Assembly: GCF_009796745.1 (NCBI RefSeq)
Contig: NZ_CP047024.1
Location: forward strand, 2,790,001-2,854,000
Reading direction: 5' to 3'
Length of the DNA: 64,000 bases
Origin: Paraglaciecola sp. L1A13
Lineage (GTDB): Bacteria > Pseudomonadota > Gammaproteobacteria > Enterobacterales > Alteromonadaceae
Both the position numbers and the translations under genes were made by a program. Shown piece after piece: positions 35,880-45,331 of the stretch. The notes below the pieces were generated by a model. It ran no database searches. It had not been told where the DNA came from and worked only from the letters and a program-made list of their open reading frames with translations. Numbering within the stretch: the first letter of the stretch is position 1; the number at the start of each line of letters is the position of its first letter.

Positions 35880-37583
35880 TTAAGAAGAACAACTATAGTG
35901 CGACACCCCACCGGCGTCAAAAAAAGCGTGAGGCTTTAAGCTATAGTATTTGCTTTCAATATCGCTCGACTGCTCATTAAAAGGCTGTGTTAATACCTGC
36001 TGCAACTCATGAACAAGTTCGAAGTCACCTTTGCCCGCTTGCTGATAAGCAGGCACAACTAGCCATTCTCGCCACGTATATTTAGGATTAACTTGTTGCA
36101 TCATTTGCGCAGTTTTTTGAATGCCTTCTTCAGTGTTTAACAAACTTCTCCAATTTTGCAGCCACTGTACCCATTGTTCAGACAAGGCGTCTGTTGGAGT
36201 GTTGTAGAAGCTTTTGCTCAAGTCCGAAATATCGTCTGGGATCTTGGACAGTTCATGAAAAAATATGGTGTAGTCGACAGATGTTTGTACCATTAGCGTA
36301 ATCAGTTGCTCAAACAGCTGAGGATCATAAGACGCCAAGCCAAGTTTAGATGCCCACATATTGTCCATTTTATCTTGCATGACTGAAGCGAACCCAAGAT
36401 TTATCTGATTTAATTTTTCTAGCGCTTCGGGAGTTGACGAGAGTAAAGGTTGTAAAGCTTTACAAAACATATCAAAATTTGTTTGTGCTGCCGCCCCTTG
36501 ATTGAAGAACGAGAAATGTTGCCCCCCACCCGTCCATGGTTGGTAATAAGGGTCAAAACGCTCGACGAAACCAAAAGGACCATAATCGAGTGTATAACCA
36601 CCACAAGCGCAGTTATCACTATTAAAGTTGCCTTGGCAGTAGCCTACGCGCAGCCAGTGGCTGATCAACGTGGTCAATCGGTCACGAAATGCGACCGCCA
36701 GTTGCACGATTTGCTCTGGGATGGCTAGCTCGTGGTCAATCTCATTTGAGTATTCGCGCGCAATCAAATGCAACACAATCATCTCTAACTCTTTTAGCGC
36801 GTCGGGATGTTGATTAACGCGAGCGCGACGAGCAAAGAGTTCAAGTTGACCCACTCTTAAAAACGAGGGTGCGACCCGCGTTGAAATCGCCACAGGGTTA
36901 GATACGTTCATATCTGGGTTTGTGGCATAAGAACCTTCAGAATACCAAGGCCGTCTTACTTGTTCTGATTGCGAGACAAACAAACATAAGGATCGGGACG
37001 TTGGCACACCCAAGCCATGCATGTGTTCTTGAACTAAAAACTCCCTAACACTTGAGCGCAAGACAGCTCGGCCATCTCCGCCACGGCAGTAAGGGGTTGG
37101 CCCGCCACCTTTTAACTGCATCTCCCAGCGCTTTTTATTAATCACAGCTTCAAGCACAGAAACCGCTCGGCCATCGCCGTAACCGTTGCCTGTTCCAAAT
37201 GGGCATTGCTGAATGTATTCAGTACCGTAAATAGACAGCGCGTAGCCTGTGGCCCAGCCAACTGGGCGCATGGGCGATGGTACGTTAGATATGTCACCAG
37301 CGAACAGCCGAGCAAATTCATCTGTGTGCACTAGGCTGTCGTCGAAACCTAGTTCAGCAAAGAGTATTTCACTGTGGGCGACATATATAGGGTTAGCAAT
37401 AGGCGTAGGTTTAACGGGCACATAATGCCCAGAAAAAACTTGTCTTGGTTCGTAATCGTCACCAGTTTCAGTGGCATCAGGATCACAGTTTAGATTATCA
37501 AGTAAGGAGTAATCACTTAACGTTGCCAAATCTTCAAGTGTGTATACGCTTTTAGGAACATCAGTAGTGAGTTGGTTAGCCAT
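35880..37583 (-). CDS. selO: Protein adenylyltransferase SelO (YdiU family)
   Basis: 567 residues from ATG 37583; a TTG three codons up sits closer to an AAGG and is the alternative. The family motifs are clear: [36 protein letters not shown], the nucleotide-binding [23 protein letters not shown] and the metal-binding [26 protein letters not shown]. SelO is a pseudokinase-fold enzyme that transfers AMP to Ser/Thr/Tyr of target proteins, linked to oxidative stress. The C-terminus of bacterial relatives often ends near a Cys; here the protein ends HYSCSS, close to the selenocysteine position of mitochondrial SelO. It is slightly longer than E. coli YdiU (478). Single gene. Confidence 0.92.
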   Translation of the reverse strand: MANQLTTDVPKSVYTLEDLATLSDYSLLDNLNCDPDATETGDDYEPRQVFSGHYVPVKPTPIANPIYVAHSEILFAELGFDDSLVHTDEFARLFAGDISNVPSPMRPVGWATGYALSIYGTEYIQQCPFGTGNGYGDGRAVSVLEAVINKKRWEMQLKGGGPTPYCRGGDGRAVLRSSVREFLVQEHMHGLGVPTSRSLCLFVSQSEQVRRPWYSEGSYATNPDMNVSNPVAISTRVAPSFLRVGQLELFARRARVNQHPDALKELEMIVLHLIAREYSNEIDHELAIPEQIVQLAVAFRDRLTTLISHWLRVGYCQGNFNSDNCACGGYTLDYGPFGFVERFDPYYQPWTGGGQHFSFFNQGAAAQTNFDMFCKALQPLLSSTPEALEKLNQINLGFASVMQDKMDNMWASKLGLASYDPQLFEQLITLMVQTSVDYTIFFHELSKIPDDISDLSKSFYNTPTDALSEQWVQWLQNWRSLLNTEEGIQKTAQMMQQVNPKYTWREWLVVPAYQQAGKGDFELVHELQQVLTQPFNEQSSDIESKYYSLKPHAFFDAGGVSHYSCSS

Positions 37584-37645
37584 GCGATTCAAACACCTTT
37601 TTTCATATCAATATAATTAACAACAGTATATTGCATTTAGATACG

Positions 37646-37933
37646 TCAGATCTTCTCTAAAGTGCCACTGCCCAGAATACTTCTGAATGCAGACGCCAGC
37701 ATTTCCTCTCGTTTTTTATGCCAACCTTCTGCAGCCTCATCAAAAAATGATTAATTAATTCCTTTGGGTACAAGTACGAACACTTTTTTACCATCTAATG
37801 TTTGTTTGATTATTTGCACTAGAGAAATTTGTGAAACGGTATTTTCTAAAATTGACTGGAAGAAACGAGAAGAATTAAACTGACTTGAAAAAAAATGACC
37901 TGACACATTATCTTCTACATTCCGATCAAAAAA
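37646..37933 (-). pseudogene. Unidentified broken ORF
   Basis: On the minus strand an open frame of 95 codons is interrupted by a single TAA at 37751-37753, inside an ATTAATTAAT run. It reads DRNVEDNVSGHFFSSQF, later DGKKVFVLVPKGIN, then after the stop FFDEAAEGWHKKREEMLASAF to LEKI. Composition is protein-like on both sides, but there is no ATG or RBS at its head and I recognise no family. It is probably the end of a decayed gene. The rest of the 520-base gap before the acyl-CoA ligase is AT-rich promoter DNA. Confidence 0.35.
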
Positions 37934-38112
37934 TTACAACATGTTGTTATGGGTAACGGCTAATTACCGTATCAAATATCACGCATAAAAATAGTTAATC
38001 ATCACTGGTTTTTACCCATACGAGAAAAACAAACATAATGTTTACAATGCATTAAAAAATACTGAGAATGAACTTAATGCTCCTCAATAAACAGTAAAAA
38101 TGGGAACAATAT

Positions 38113-39705
38113 ATGAGCGAAATGCCAAATGTTAAACCAAATTTTTTAGAAGAGATTATCTACAAAGATAACTTTATCTCCTTCCCCGCACGGATTCGAA
38201 ATATTGCTAATAACTTCCCAGAATTGAACGTTTTAACCGTTGATGGCAAAACTCGTCAATGGAAGGCTTTTATGCCACGTATCAATCAAGTCTCAAATAT
38301 GTTGGCAAGCCGCGGTTTAGGGCGAGGTAGTAAAATCGCGATCCTTGCTAAAAGTAGTATCGAATATATTGAAATATTCTTGGGCGGGTTGCAAGCCGGT
38401 GTATGTATTGTACCTTTATCTGGAATGGCATCTAGCGAGCAGTTAAAAGTCATGATCCGGGATAGTGGCTCTAAAATGGTTTTTGTATCCAAAAATAATC
38501 AACATTATATTGAGCCATTTATTGGAAGTCTCGAAGCAGTACCTACAGATGGTTATGTCTCTCTAGACTTTTCGGCAGGGGCATGGACCCCTTATGAACC
38601 ATTGGTATCCAGTGCGCCTGACACTGCAATGAGTGTCGATATTCTTCCAGAGGATCCGTTTAACCTTATTTATAGTTCTGGTACGACAGGCGTTCCCAAA
38701 GGTATCGAACAAAGTCATTCCATGCGTAATCAACATGTGGTGGGTTTTGAAGGGTTAGGCATCTCATCAGAAGCGATTACGCTGAGTTCTACAGCACTTT
38801 ATTCCAATACGACACTGGTTGTATTGTTGCCAACTCTTGCCCTTGGCGGCCGGATTGTTCTAATGCCAAAGTTTGAAGCTGAAGCGTTTTTAAAACTAGC
38901 TGAAGCGGAGAAAGTGACCCATACGATGCTGGTACCAGTTCAATACCAGCGTATTTTGGATCATAAAAATTTCCATAATTACGATTTGAGTAGTTTTCAG
39001 GTTAAATTATCGACAAGTGCACCGCTACGAGAAGGAATAAAACAAGAGACGATTGATAAATGGCCAGGCAAGCTTATTGAAGTATATGGTTTGACCGAAG
39101 GCGGGATTGGCACAGTGTTATCAGTAACTGATTTTCCTGATAAATTGGCGTCTGTAGGCCGTGCTAGTGACGGCGTTGAACTACGGATAATCGATGAACA
39201 GGGAGCAGAATTACCGCAAGGAAGTATTGGCGAAATTGTCGGACGCTCCGCTGCGATGATGAGCGGTTATTATAAACGCCCAGATTTAACCAATGACATG
39301 CTTTGGACTTGCTCTAAAGGTAAGACCTACTTTAAAAGTGGCGATATTGGCCGGTTTGATGAAGATGGATTCCTTTTTTTACTGGATCGGAAAAAAGACA
39401 TGATCATTTCGGGAGGATTTAATATTTATGCTGCTGATATCGAAGCGGAACTTGTTCAACACAATGGGATTTCAGATGTCGCGGTTATTGGTATTCCCAG
39501 CGAAAAATGGGGTGAAACGCCACTTGCTTTAGTCGTATTGAAAGAAGGTGCAACTGAAACTGAACAAAGCATTACAGATTGGGTTAATAACCGGTTAGGT
39601 AAAACACAACGAATTTCAGGTGTAGAATTTAGAAGTACGCTACCAAGAAGCACGATTGGCAAAATTCAGAAGCGAGAATTAAGGGATGAATATGTCAAGA
39701 AATAG
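38113..39705 (+). CDS. Class I adenylate-forming acyl-CoA synthetase
   Basis: 530 residues of the AMP-binding superfamily. The core motifs are YSSGTTGVPKG (A3), YGLTEGG (A5), SGDIGRFDEDGFLFLLDRKKDMII (A7-A8) and GKIQKRELR with the catalytic lysine (A10). It activates a carboxylic acid as acyl-AMP and transfers it to CoA. The overall length and GFNIYAADIEAEL hinge are as in 4-coumarate:CoA-ligase-like and medium-chain ligases; the substrate is not evident. An RBS (gggaacaat) precedes the ATG. No other fatty-acid or aromatic gene lies beside it, which is unusual for catabolic ligases. Confidence 0.88.
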   Translation: MSEMPNVKPNFLEEIIYKDNFISFPARIRNIANNFPELNVLTVDGKTRQWKAFMPRINQVSNMLASRGLGRGSKIAILAKSSIEYIEIFLGGLQAGVCIVPLSGMASSEQLKVMIRDSGSKMVFVSKNNQHYIEPFIGSLEAVPTDGYVSLDFSAGAWTPYEPLVSSAPDTAMSVDILPEDPFNLIYSSGTTGVPKGIEQSHSMRNQHVVGFEGLGISSEAITLSSTALYSNTTLVVLLPTLALGGRIVLMPKFEAEAFLKLAEAEKVTHTMLVPVQYQRILDHKNFHNYDLSSFQVKLSTSAPLREGIKQETIDKWPGKLIEVYGLTEGGIGTVLSVTDFPDKLASVGRASDGVELRIIDEQGAELPQGSIGEIVGRSAAMMSGYYKRPDLTNDMLWTCSKGKTYFKSGDIGRFDEDGFLFLLDRKKDMIISGGFNIYAADIEAELVQHNGISDVAVIGIPSEKWGETPLALVVLKEGATETEQSITDWVNNRLGKTQRISGVEFRSTLPRSTIGKIQKRELRDEYVKK

Positions 39706-40000
39706 AAAGAACTATTGAAACTAGGCTTATACCAACCCCCCTACAAATTAGCCAACAAAGCCGTTGGCTATGTAAACTACTCTTATCAAAACTTAATTTT
39801 CATATAGAAAGGGATATAAAGACATTCATGATAAAACGGTCAAATTTAAGGCTTGAACTAGACTTGTTTGGTGATGAGCCTCCGGTGCTCGGCGCCCGGC
39901 GCCCGTTAATCAGCGTATTCCGTTGAGTAATCTTGCGGAACAGAATATCTACTTTATTTTACGTAAACTTATAGGTCTGTATATTTTTATTGGCCAAAAG

Positions 40001-40036
40001 CACGACGCGATAACAGCGAAGAAGCGCCGTGTTTTT
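40001..40036 (+). terminator. Possible intrinsic terminator
   Basis: CACG-CGC pairs with GCG-CGTG across one mismatch (40001-40008 with 40024-40031), loop of 15, then five T. It lies almost 300 bases after the acyl-CoA ligase and just before the convergent lipoprotein gene. The rest of 39706-40071 holds a short direct repeat of GGCGCCC (about 39891-39904) and no gene. Confidence 0.45.
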
Positions 40037-40071
40037 CCCTGATAGGATAAACAAACGTGTTCAAACGTCTG

Positions 40072-40539
40072 TTATGAATCTGAGGTTATGTAAAGAGGCT
40101 GGCTCATTCCTATCACGACATTTGAATTCTTTGTCCTCTTCTGATGTATAGTCACTTGATACTCAAGGGGCAGTACCATTTTGCGTAAACTTTCCTTTGA
40201 GTAACCAGCACTCGTTGATAAAGGGGTATCCCACTTAATTGATATAGAACCACTTTCAGAATCAATTTTGCACGGCTCGCGCTTTGTAGTGACCGTTACC
40301 AGTTTATCCTGAGAGCTCGTAAACAAAATTGAGCATTTATACAGCCCAGTAACGTCACTATAGTCCTTGATGCTATAATCAAATTTGACATCTAACTGAT
40401 GCTTATTCGTTCCAGCTTTACCCAGTTCAGTCACTTTGAGATTGCTAATAACAGCTTGGCTAGTGTTGATGTCCGAATAATTAGCTGATGCACATCCCGT
40501 CAAAAAGGCAATGGACGCCATTCCTAAAATTTTCTTCAT
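40072..40539 (-). CDS. Lipoprotein of unknown function
   Basis: 155 residues beginning MKKILGMASIAFLTGCASA, with lipobox LTGC and lipid-bearing Cys16. The mature part is rich in beta-strand-like segments (KVTELGKAGTNKHQLDVKFDYSIKDYS...) with two further cysteines (about residues 68 and 90), suggesting a disulfide-stabilised immunoglobulin-like or beta-sandwich fold. A perfect RBS (aaggaggaaag) precedes the ATG. I recognise no family. It stands alone in a decayed region. Confidence 0.8.
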   Translation of the reverse strand: MKKILGMASIAFLTGCASANYSDINTSQAVISNLKVTELGKAGTNKHQLDVKFDYSIKDYSDVTGLYKCSILFTSSQDKLVTVTTKREPCKIDSESGSISIKWDTPLSTSAGYSKESLRKMVLPLEYQVTIHQKRTKNSNVVIGMSQPLYITSDS

Positions 40540-40837
40540 ACTTTCCTCCTTAAAAAACCTAACGATAGTATTTTCCGGAAATACTCATTAACGACATTCA
40601 CGTACTAAAAACAGAATTTTCCGCCTTTCGTCAGAGGTCATTTTTAGCACGCGCGTTAACGTATTGCAAAGGTAGTATATTTTACCGAGCCATACTTTTT
40701 TTATTCTTTATAGAAACATGGAAAACTGTACTCATAAAAAAGCTAAAGCACCTACACTGTCCCCAAAGCATAGTTTACGCAGCTAAAGTAGCGGCGCTAA
40801 CGAATGAAAACTTCAAGTTGCAATGCAGAGCATTATC

Positions 40838-40867
40838 GTAGATTTTGATTTAACTAAGCCAGTATCC
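40838..40867 (+). repeat. Fragment copied from the exported-protein gene at 31087
   Basis: About 30 bases encoding VDFDLTKPVS match the codons for the same residues near 31617-31646 with roughly three differences. The surrounding sequence does not continue the protein. It looks like a relic of a second copy of that gene. The gap 40540-40837 has no other recognised feature. Confidence 0.45.
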
Positions 40868-40923
40868 ATCCGTGATAGTCCAAAGCTGTGATCAGAGCAC
40901 GGCAAGCAACTGAACTCCCGTAA

Positions 40924-41097
40924 GACTCTGCGTCTCAAGATTTAAAAGCAGTAGCACTGTCAGACCCCGAAGGTACCCCATCTCAATTGCTGCACGTCAG
41001 TGGTCATAAAGCGAATCATAGATCTCAATGTACAACAGAAATATTCAGATCGTTCTTGGGATTGAAAATAGAAATAACCAAGGATATTAGAAAATAA
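40924..41097 (+). pseudogene. Relic of a tyrosine-recombinase (integrase) C-terminus
   Basis: A 57-codon stretch reads DLKAVALSDPEGTPSQLL, then HVSGHKANHRSQCTTEIF. It resembles the HDLKxKGxSDxxG ... SGHK ... Y end of phage-type integrases, with the catalytic His-x-x-Arg and Tyr replaced or lost. A stop precedes it in frame and there is no start. It ends 77 bases before the tRNA-Leu gene, a usual place for integrases. The reading is by eye and the match is short. Confidence 0.4.
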
Positions 41098-41173
41098 TAT
41101 TCGGAAAATATTTTAAGAGGAGTAGCAAGATAATTTGCTATATAAAGTTATATTCAAAATCAATAACTTAAAA

Positions 41174-41260
41174 TGGTGCCCGGGGCCGGACTTGAACCGG
41201 CACGTCCTTACGAACGAGGGATTTTAAATCCCTTGTGTCTACCAATTTCACCACCCGGGC
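41174..41260 (-). tRNA. tRNA-Leu(UAA)
   Basis: 87 bases including encoded CCA (41174-41176). The acceptor stem GCCCGGG pairs with CCCGGGC, the anticodon loop TTTAAAA gives UAA, there is a long variable arm as expected for Leu, and the T loop is TTCAAGT. It is last of the leftward cluster tRNA-Gly, tRNA-Cys, tRNA-Leu downstream of pgsA, the same order as glyW-cysT-leuZ in E. coli. Confidence 0.95.
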
Positions 41261-41311
41261 ATCGGGGGGATACTTGCTAATAATAACAAGCTGGTATTGC
41301 TGAAGCGATTA

Positions 41312-41385
41312 TGGAGGCGGAACCCGGAGTCGAACCGAGATCCACGGATTTGCAATCCGCTGCATAGCCATTCTGCCATTCCGCC
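41312..41385 (-). tRNA. tRNA-Cys(GCA)
   Basis: 74 bases with encoded CCA. Acceptor stem GGCGGAA/TTCCGCC, anticodon loop TTGCAAA giving GCA, T loop TTCGACT. It is 52 bases upstream of tRNA-Leu on the same strand, and probably on one transcript with it and tRNA-Gly. Confidence 0.95.
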
Positions 41386-41469
41386 ACATTTGGAGTTAAT
41401 AATGAATGAAACATTCATTGCTTCCTTCGGAAGCTCTCCGAATAACAAAAACGCTGTTACTCTTACTTC

Positions 41470-41498
41470 TTTAAATTTGGAGCGGGAAACGAGATTCG
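41470..41498. repeat. 29-bp duplicate of the tRNA-Gly 3' end (att-like)
   Basis: This segment is identical to 41567-41595, which covers eight bases beyond and the last 21 bases of the tRNA-Gly gene. The copies are 97 bases apart. After the repeat the sequence diverges from tRNA-Gly with scattered matches, so it is not a functional tRNA. Duplication of a tRNA 3' end is the usual scar of integration by a tyrosine recombinase, and an integrase-like relic lies at 40924-41097. Confidence 0.7.
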
Positions 41499-41574
41499 TA
41501 TCCGGCCACCGAGTGGTTGCGACCCTAGGGGAAGCGACCAGTAGTATTAAAAATTACTACTTACTATTTAAATT

Positions 41575-41649
41575 TGGAGCGGGAAACGAGATTCGAACTC
41601 GCGACCCCAACCTTGGCAAGGTTGTGCTCTACCACTGAGCTATTCCCGC
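41575..41649 (-). tRNA. tRNA-Gly(GCC)
   Basis: 75 bases with encoded CCA. Acceptor stem GCGGGAA/TTCCCGC (one mismatch-free set), anticodon loop TTGCCAA giving GCC, T loop TTCGAAT. It is the first tRNA of the cluster downstream of pgsA. Its 3' end is duplicated at 41470-41498. Confidence 0.95.
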
Positions 41650-41841
41650 ACCTGTTTTAAAAAGCAACCTTGTTAAGTAACGATGTTTTGTTTACTTAGC
41701 GAGTTGTGTGCTGCTCTCTAAATCTGGGCTGCATTCTACATTCACTATCAAGACTGTCAACAACAAAAATAACATTTTATGACTGACTGCTTGATTTTTG
41801 ACTAATGCGCGCTATTTTCAAACAATTTTGCTTAATTAACT

Positions 41842-42414
41842 CTATTTACTTTCGGATTTTGATAGCGACGGCCAAGCTGCAATTGTATAAGTCACCATAG
41901 ACCATAGCGATAATACCGCCGCAAAATATAATAAAATGTAACCTAGCGTCACCCAATAGATGGGAATACCCATAAAATATTGCATTTCTGAGAGCAAACC
42001 GATCAAAGCTAACATTTGCGCCATGGTTTTTGCTTTGCCCATAAAAGACACTTTAACGGTATCTTGTAGGCCTTTTTGGCCCATCCATTCCCGCAGGGCC
42101 GAAATATAGACTTCTCTAGCTAATAATAATATAGCCGGCACTGTTATCCACGCAGTGGCGTACGTATCGGTAATAAGAAGTAAAGCCGTTGCCACTATGA
42201 GTTTGTCGGCAACTGGGTCTAAAAACGCGCCAAACGCGGTAGATTGCTCTAACTTACGGGCTAGATAGCCGTCAAACCAATCGGTGATAGCAGCAAACCA
42301 AAAAATAAATGCAGCGGCCTGATGCGCCCACTTCCAATCAAGAAAATACACCGCGACGAAAATAGGTATTAATAAAACGCGGATCAGGGTGATGATGTTA
42401 GGGATAGTCCACAT
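41842..42414 (-). CDS. pgsA: Phosphatidylglycerophosphate synthase PgsA
   Basis: 190 residues with about five membrane segments. The CDP-alcohol phosphotransferase motif is present as DWFDGYLARKLEQSTAFGAFLDPVADK (D-x2-D-G-x2-A-R-x8-G-x3-D-x3-D). It makes phosphatidylglycerol phosphate from CDP-diacylglycerol and glycerol 3-phosphate in the inner membrane. It starts MWTIPNIITLIRVLLIP, typical for the family. It is 69 bases downstream of uvrC and followed by the tRNA cluster, the arrangement seen in E. coli. Length is normal. Confidence 0.95.
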   Translation of the reverse strand: MWTIPNIITLIRVLLIPIFVAVYFLDWKWAHQAAAFIFWFAAITDWFDGYLARKLEQSTAFGAFLDPVADKLIVATALLLITDTYATAWITVPAILLLAREVYISALREWMGQKGLQDTVKVSFMGKAKTMAQMLALIGLLSEMQYFMGIPIYWVTLGYILLYFAAVLSLWSMVTYTIAAWPSLSKSESK

Positions 42415-42483
42415 TTAGCGGTTAGTCCTCGTGATTATGTTGAGTAGGCGGACCTACTGTCTCGTGCTCTTGACGAGTTTGTT

Positions 42484-44310
42484 TTAATTATGGATATGAT
42501 CATAAATCGTATCCGCTAGTTCTGTGCTGATCCCTGGCACTTTGGCAATTTCACTGCGACTGGCCTGCAAAATACCATGCAGGCCGCCCATGTATTTAAG
42601 TAAACTTTGACGACGTTTAGCGCCTACTCCTGGGATTGATTCAAGTTTTGACGTCTTTTTATCTTTTTGGCGCCTCGCTCGGTGTCCGGTTATAGCGAAT
42701 CGGTGTGATTCGTCACGAATATGCTGGATTAGGTGCAGGGCAATTGAGTCGCCTGATAACGGGATAGTAGCATGGTTGCCCGCTAAAATAAGGGTTTCAA
42801 GACCCGCCTTACGGCTGCTACCTTTCGCCACACCAATCAGCAAGGGTTTTTTCTCGTGTTTCCAATTCTCAAAGTAATCTTCGGCTTGAGTTAATTGCCC
42901 TTTTCCCCCGTCAATAAACAAAATATCAGGGATTTTACTTTCGTCTTTTACATCACGATAACGACGCGCAAGGGCCTGTGCCATGGCGGCGTAATCATCG
43001 CCTGGAGTAATCCCTTCTATGTTATAGAGACGATAATCAGCTTTAAAAGGTCCTTCACGATTGAACACCACACAAGAAGCCACCGTCAACTGCCCTGATG
43101 TATGGCTGATGTCGAAACATTCCATACGCTGAATAGGTTGTTCAAAGTCGAGGATTTTCTCTAATTCTGTGTAGCGAGCAAAAACCGACTTTTGTTGGCC
43201 TTGGCGAGCAATAAGTGCATTCTCAGCATTGGTGTTGGCTAACTCTAAGTAACGTCGTTTTTCATCCCGTGCGCCACGATAAAATTGAATGCGTCGCCCA
43301 GCTTCTTTTGTTAACAATTCTTCGATAGCGCTCTGCTCGCTGAGTTCAACGGGCGTGATGATTTGCTTGGGTATGACTTTATTACCTGCTAAGTAAAACT
43401 GCAGAATAAACGACTGAAATACCTCTTCGTCGCTGGCATTGGCAGGAACCTTCGGATAAAAGCTTTTACTACCGAGCAATTTGTTGTCTCGGATAAACAA
43501 GCCTTGAATACTCGCAATACCATTTCGATAAGCAAAACCAAACACATCCATTTCTTCTTGATTGCCACTGACCCACTGCTGCTCTTGAACTTTGTTTAGC
43601 GCGCTAATTTGATCGCGATAACGCGCAGCTGCTTCAAAGCGCAGATTTTCGCTGGCGGTTTCCATTCGTTGTACTAGAGAATCAATAACCTGTTTATTTT
43701 TACCTTTGAGGAACATACGGGCCAAGTCTACTTGTGCTTGATATTCTTCATCACTAACAAGCCCTTCAACGCAGGGCCCAGCACAACGTTGCAATTGATA
43801 TTGTAAGCATGGGCGAGAGCGCGCGCGGTAATAACTGTCTTCGCATTGGCGAATGGGGAAAATTCGTTGCATGGTGCGCAGACTTTCGCGTACAGCCCAT
43901 GCACTGGGATAAGGACCGAAATATTCACCCTTGCGCTTTTTGGGGCCGCGATGGTTGGCTAAACGTGGGTGCGCATGCTCCGACAGGAAGATAAACGGAT
44001 AGGACTTATCGTCTCTTAGTAAAACGTTATAGCGTGGCTTGTACTTCTTGATAAAATTGTTTTCAAGAATAAACGCCTCGGCCTCACTGTGCACCAGAGT
44101 GACATCCATATGCGCTATTTGTTTAACCAGAGATTGGGTTTTAATGCTATCGACCTGACTGCGAAAGTAGCTCGATACACGGTTTTTAAGGTTTTTAGCT
44201 TTACCCACATAAATCACATCCTGATTGTGATTGTACATGCGGTAAACACCGGGCTGGTTAGTCAGATCCTTAAGAAAAGCCTTAGAATCAAAGGGCGTTT
44301 TGTCGTTCAT
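42484..44310 (-). CDS. uvrC: Excinuclease ABC subunit UvrC
   Basis: 608 residues. The GIY-YIG nuclease domain (PGVYRMYNHNQDVIYVGKAKNLKNRV, about residues 19-45) makes the 3' incision. A cysteine-rich stretch (CLQYQLQRCAGPC) and a UVR motif near residue 205 follow, the latter for UvrB contact. The RNase H-like domain with FDISHTSGQ and DILFIDGGKGQL makes the 5' incision, and a tandem helix-hairpin-helix end (ESIPGVGAKRRQSLLKYMGG) binds DNA. It works with UvrAB in nucleotide excision repair. It starts three bases after the uvrY stop, so both share a transcript, as in many Gammaproteobacteria. Length is close to E. coli (610). Confidence 0.96.
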   Translation of the reverse strand: MNDKTPFDSKAFLKDLTNQPGVYRMYNHNQDVIYVGKAKNLKNRVSSYFRSQVDSIKTQSLVKQIAHMDVTLVHSEAEAFILENNFIKKYKPRYNVLLRDDKSYPFIFLSEHAHPRLANHRGPKKRKGEYFGPYPSAWAVRESLRTMQRIFPIRQCEDSYYRARSRPCLQYQLQRCAGPCVEGLVSDEEYQAQVDLARMFLKGKNKQVIDSLVQRMETASENLRFEAAARYRDQISALNKVQEQQWVSGNQEEMDVFGFAYRNGIASIQGLFIRDNKLLGSKSFYPKVPANASDEEVFQSFILQFYLAGNKVIPKQIITPVELSEQSAIEELLTKEAGRRIQFYRGARDEKRRYLELANTNAENALIARQGQQKSVFARYTELEKILDFEQPIQRMECFDISHTSGQLTVASCVVFNREGPFKADYRLYNIEGITPGDDYAAMAQALARRYRDVKDESKIPDILFIDGGKGQLTQAEDYFENWKHEKKPLLIGVAKGSSRKAGLETLILAGNHATIPLSGDSIALHLIQHIRDESHRFAITGHRARRQKDKKTSKLESIPGVGAKRRQSLLKYMGGLHGILQASRSEIAKVPGISTELADTIYDHIHN

Positions 44311-44313
44311 TAA

Positions 44314-44958
44314 TTACAAATTTTCTGAATTTATCAACTTATGACGTAATGCTAAATGCGTAAGTTCAACATCGGTACTGACACTCAGTTTCTCAAACAT
44401 GCGATAACGATGGGTGTTAACCGTCTTGGCACTGATATTCAAGAATTTTGCGATGTCTGGCACCTTTGAACCTTTTGTTAGCATTAAGGTTATTTCTAAC
44501 TCTCGTTCAGACAAAGATTCGAAAGGATTACCGTCACTAAAATCTAATGCGCCGATAGCTATCTGCTGAGCGATGTCTGGTGACACGTACTTTTGCCCCG
44601 CAGCAACTTTGCGGATAGCCAGTTCCATTTCTTTAGGATCTGAATCTTTAGTCAAATAACCAAATGCCCCCATGCGCATAACCTTCGCCGGGATAGGATT
44701 TTCTTTGTGAACCGATAACACGATAATTCGTGTGTTCTCACTAAAACGCAAGATCTGCTTGGTCGCTTCCAAACCACCAATGCCAGGCATACTCATATCC
44801 ATTAATACCAAATCAGGTGCATTCTTACGGCAGAACTTGACTGCCTCTTCACCTGTTGTAGCTTCTCCAACTACGACAAAACCTTGTACATCTTCCAAAA
44901 TACGTCTTATACCGGTTCTGACCAGCTCGTGATCATCAACCAACAATATTTTTATCAA
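44314..44958 (-). CDS. uvrY: Two-component response regulator UvrY/GacA
   Basis: 214 residues when started at TTG 44958, which has an RBS (aggagcacttgt) and gives the exact family N-terminus (M/L)IKILLVDDHELVR. The open frame reaches an ATG at 45012, but that adds residues absent from relatives. The receiver domain has D8, D9, phosphoacceptor D54 (LMDMSMPG) and K104. The LuxR-type helix-turn-helix is LSERELEITLMLTKGSKVPDIAKFLNISAKTVNTHRYRMF in segments. UvrY/GacA is activated by BarA/GacS and switches on csrB-like small RNAs that antagonise CsrA. It heads the uvrY-uvrC pair. Confidence 0.95.
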   Translation of the reverse strand: MIKILLVDDHELVRTGIRRILEDVQGFVVVGEATTGEEAVKFCRKNAPDLVLMDMSMPGIGGLEATKQILRFSENTRIIVLSVHKENPIPAKVMRMGAFGYLTKDSDPKEMELAIRKVAAGQKYVSPDIAQQIAIGALDFSDGNPFESLSERELEITLMLTKGSKVPDIAKFLNISAKTVNTHRYRMFEKLSVSTDVELTHLALRHKLINSENL

Positions 44959-45097
44959 ACAAGTGCTCCTAGAGGAGTTTAATTTTTCTCTGTAATGATG
45001 TCTAAATATCACATAAATGCGAAGTAATTTCAGCCTTCAATTAACTAAATTTACGCTTAATCAATGAATATTTCATAAAATTGTTCGAAATTTGTAC

Positions 45098-45331
45098 TTA
45101 TCGGTAAAAATGTGTACTTAACCTATTCCAACCACTTATCGTATCTTTCAAACCTTGGCAGGTATTACGCGCTAAACATGTTGGGGCTGAGCACTTAATG
45201 GTCCAACGGTTTTCACAGTCAGGCACCCTAACTGGCGCTGTTGGTATTCCACCACATCGACATCTACTTGGCACTTCTGCTATATCGGCGAAGCGCTTAG
45301 CCAAACTACCCACTTCATGATTCTGATTCAT
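45098..45331 (-). CDS. Small cysteine-rich protein, possible Lar-like zinc ribbon
   Basis: 77 residues with five cysteines arranged CRCGG, then DCENRWTIKCSAPTCLARNTC, ending DTISGWNRL. The pattern C-x-C-G-G ... W-x-(V/I)-x-C-x3-C and a closing W-N is that of the Lar-like zinc-binding family (named for a phage restriction-alleviation protein). The RBS is weak and no partner is nearby, so the gene is plausible rather than certain. Its function is unknown. Confidence 0.5.
   Translation of the reverse strand: MNQNHEVGSLAKRFADIAEVPSRCRCGGIPTAPVRVPDCENRWTIKCSAPTCLARNTCQGLKDTISGWNRLSTHFYR

Noticed and set aside
41297..41638. 113-codon ORF across the tRNA cluster
   Set aside because: It reads through tRNA-Cys and most of tRNA-Gly on the opposite strand; tRNA sequence often stays open by chance.
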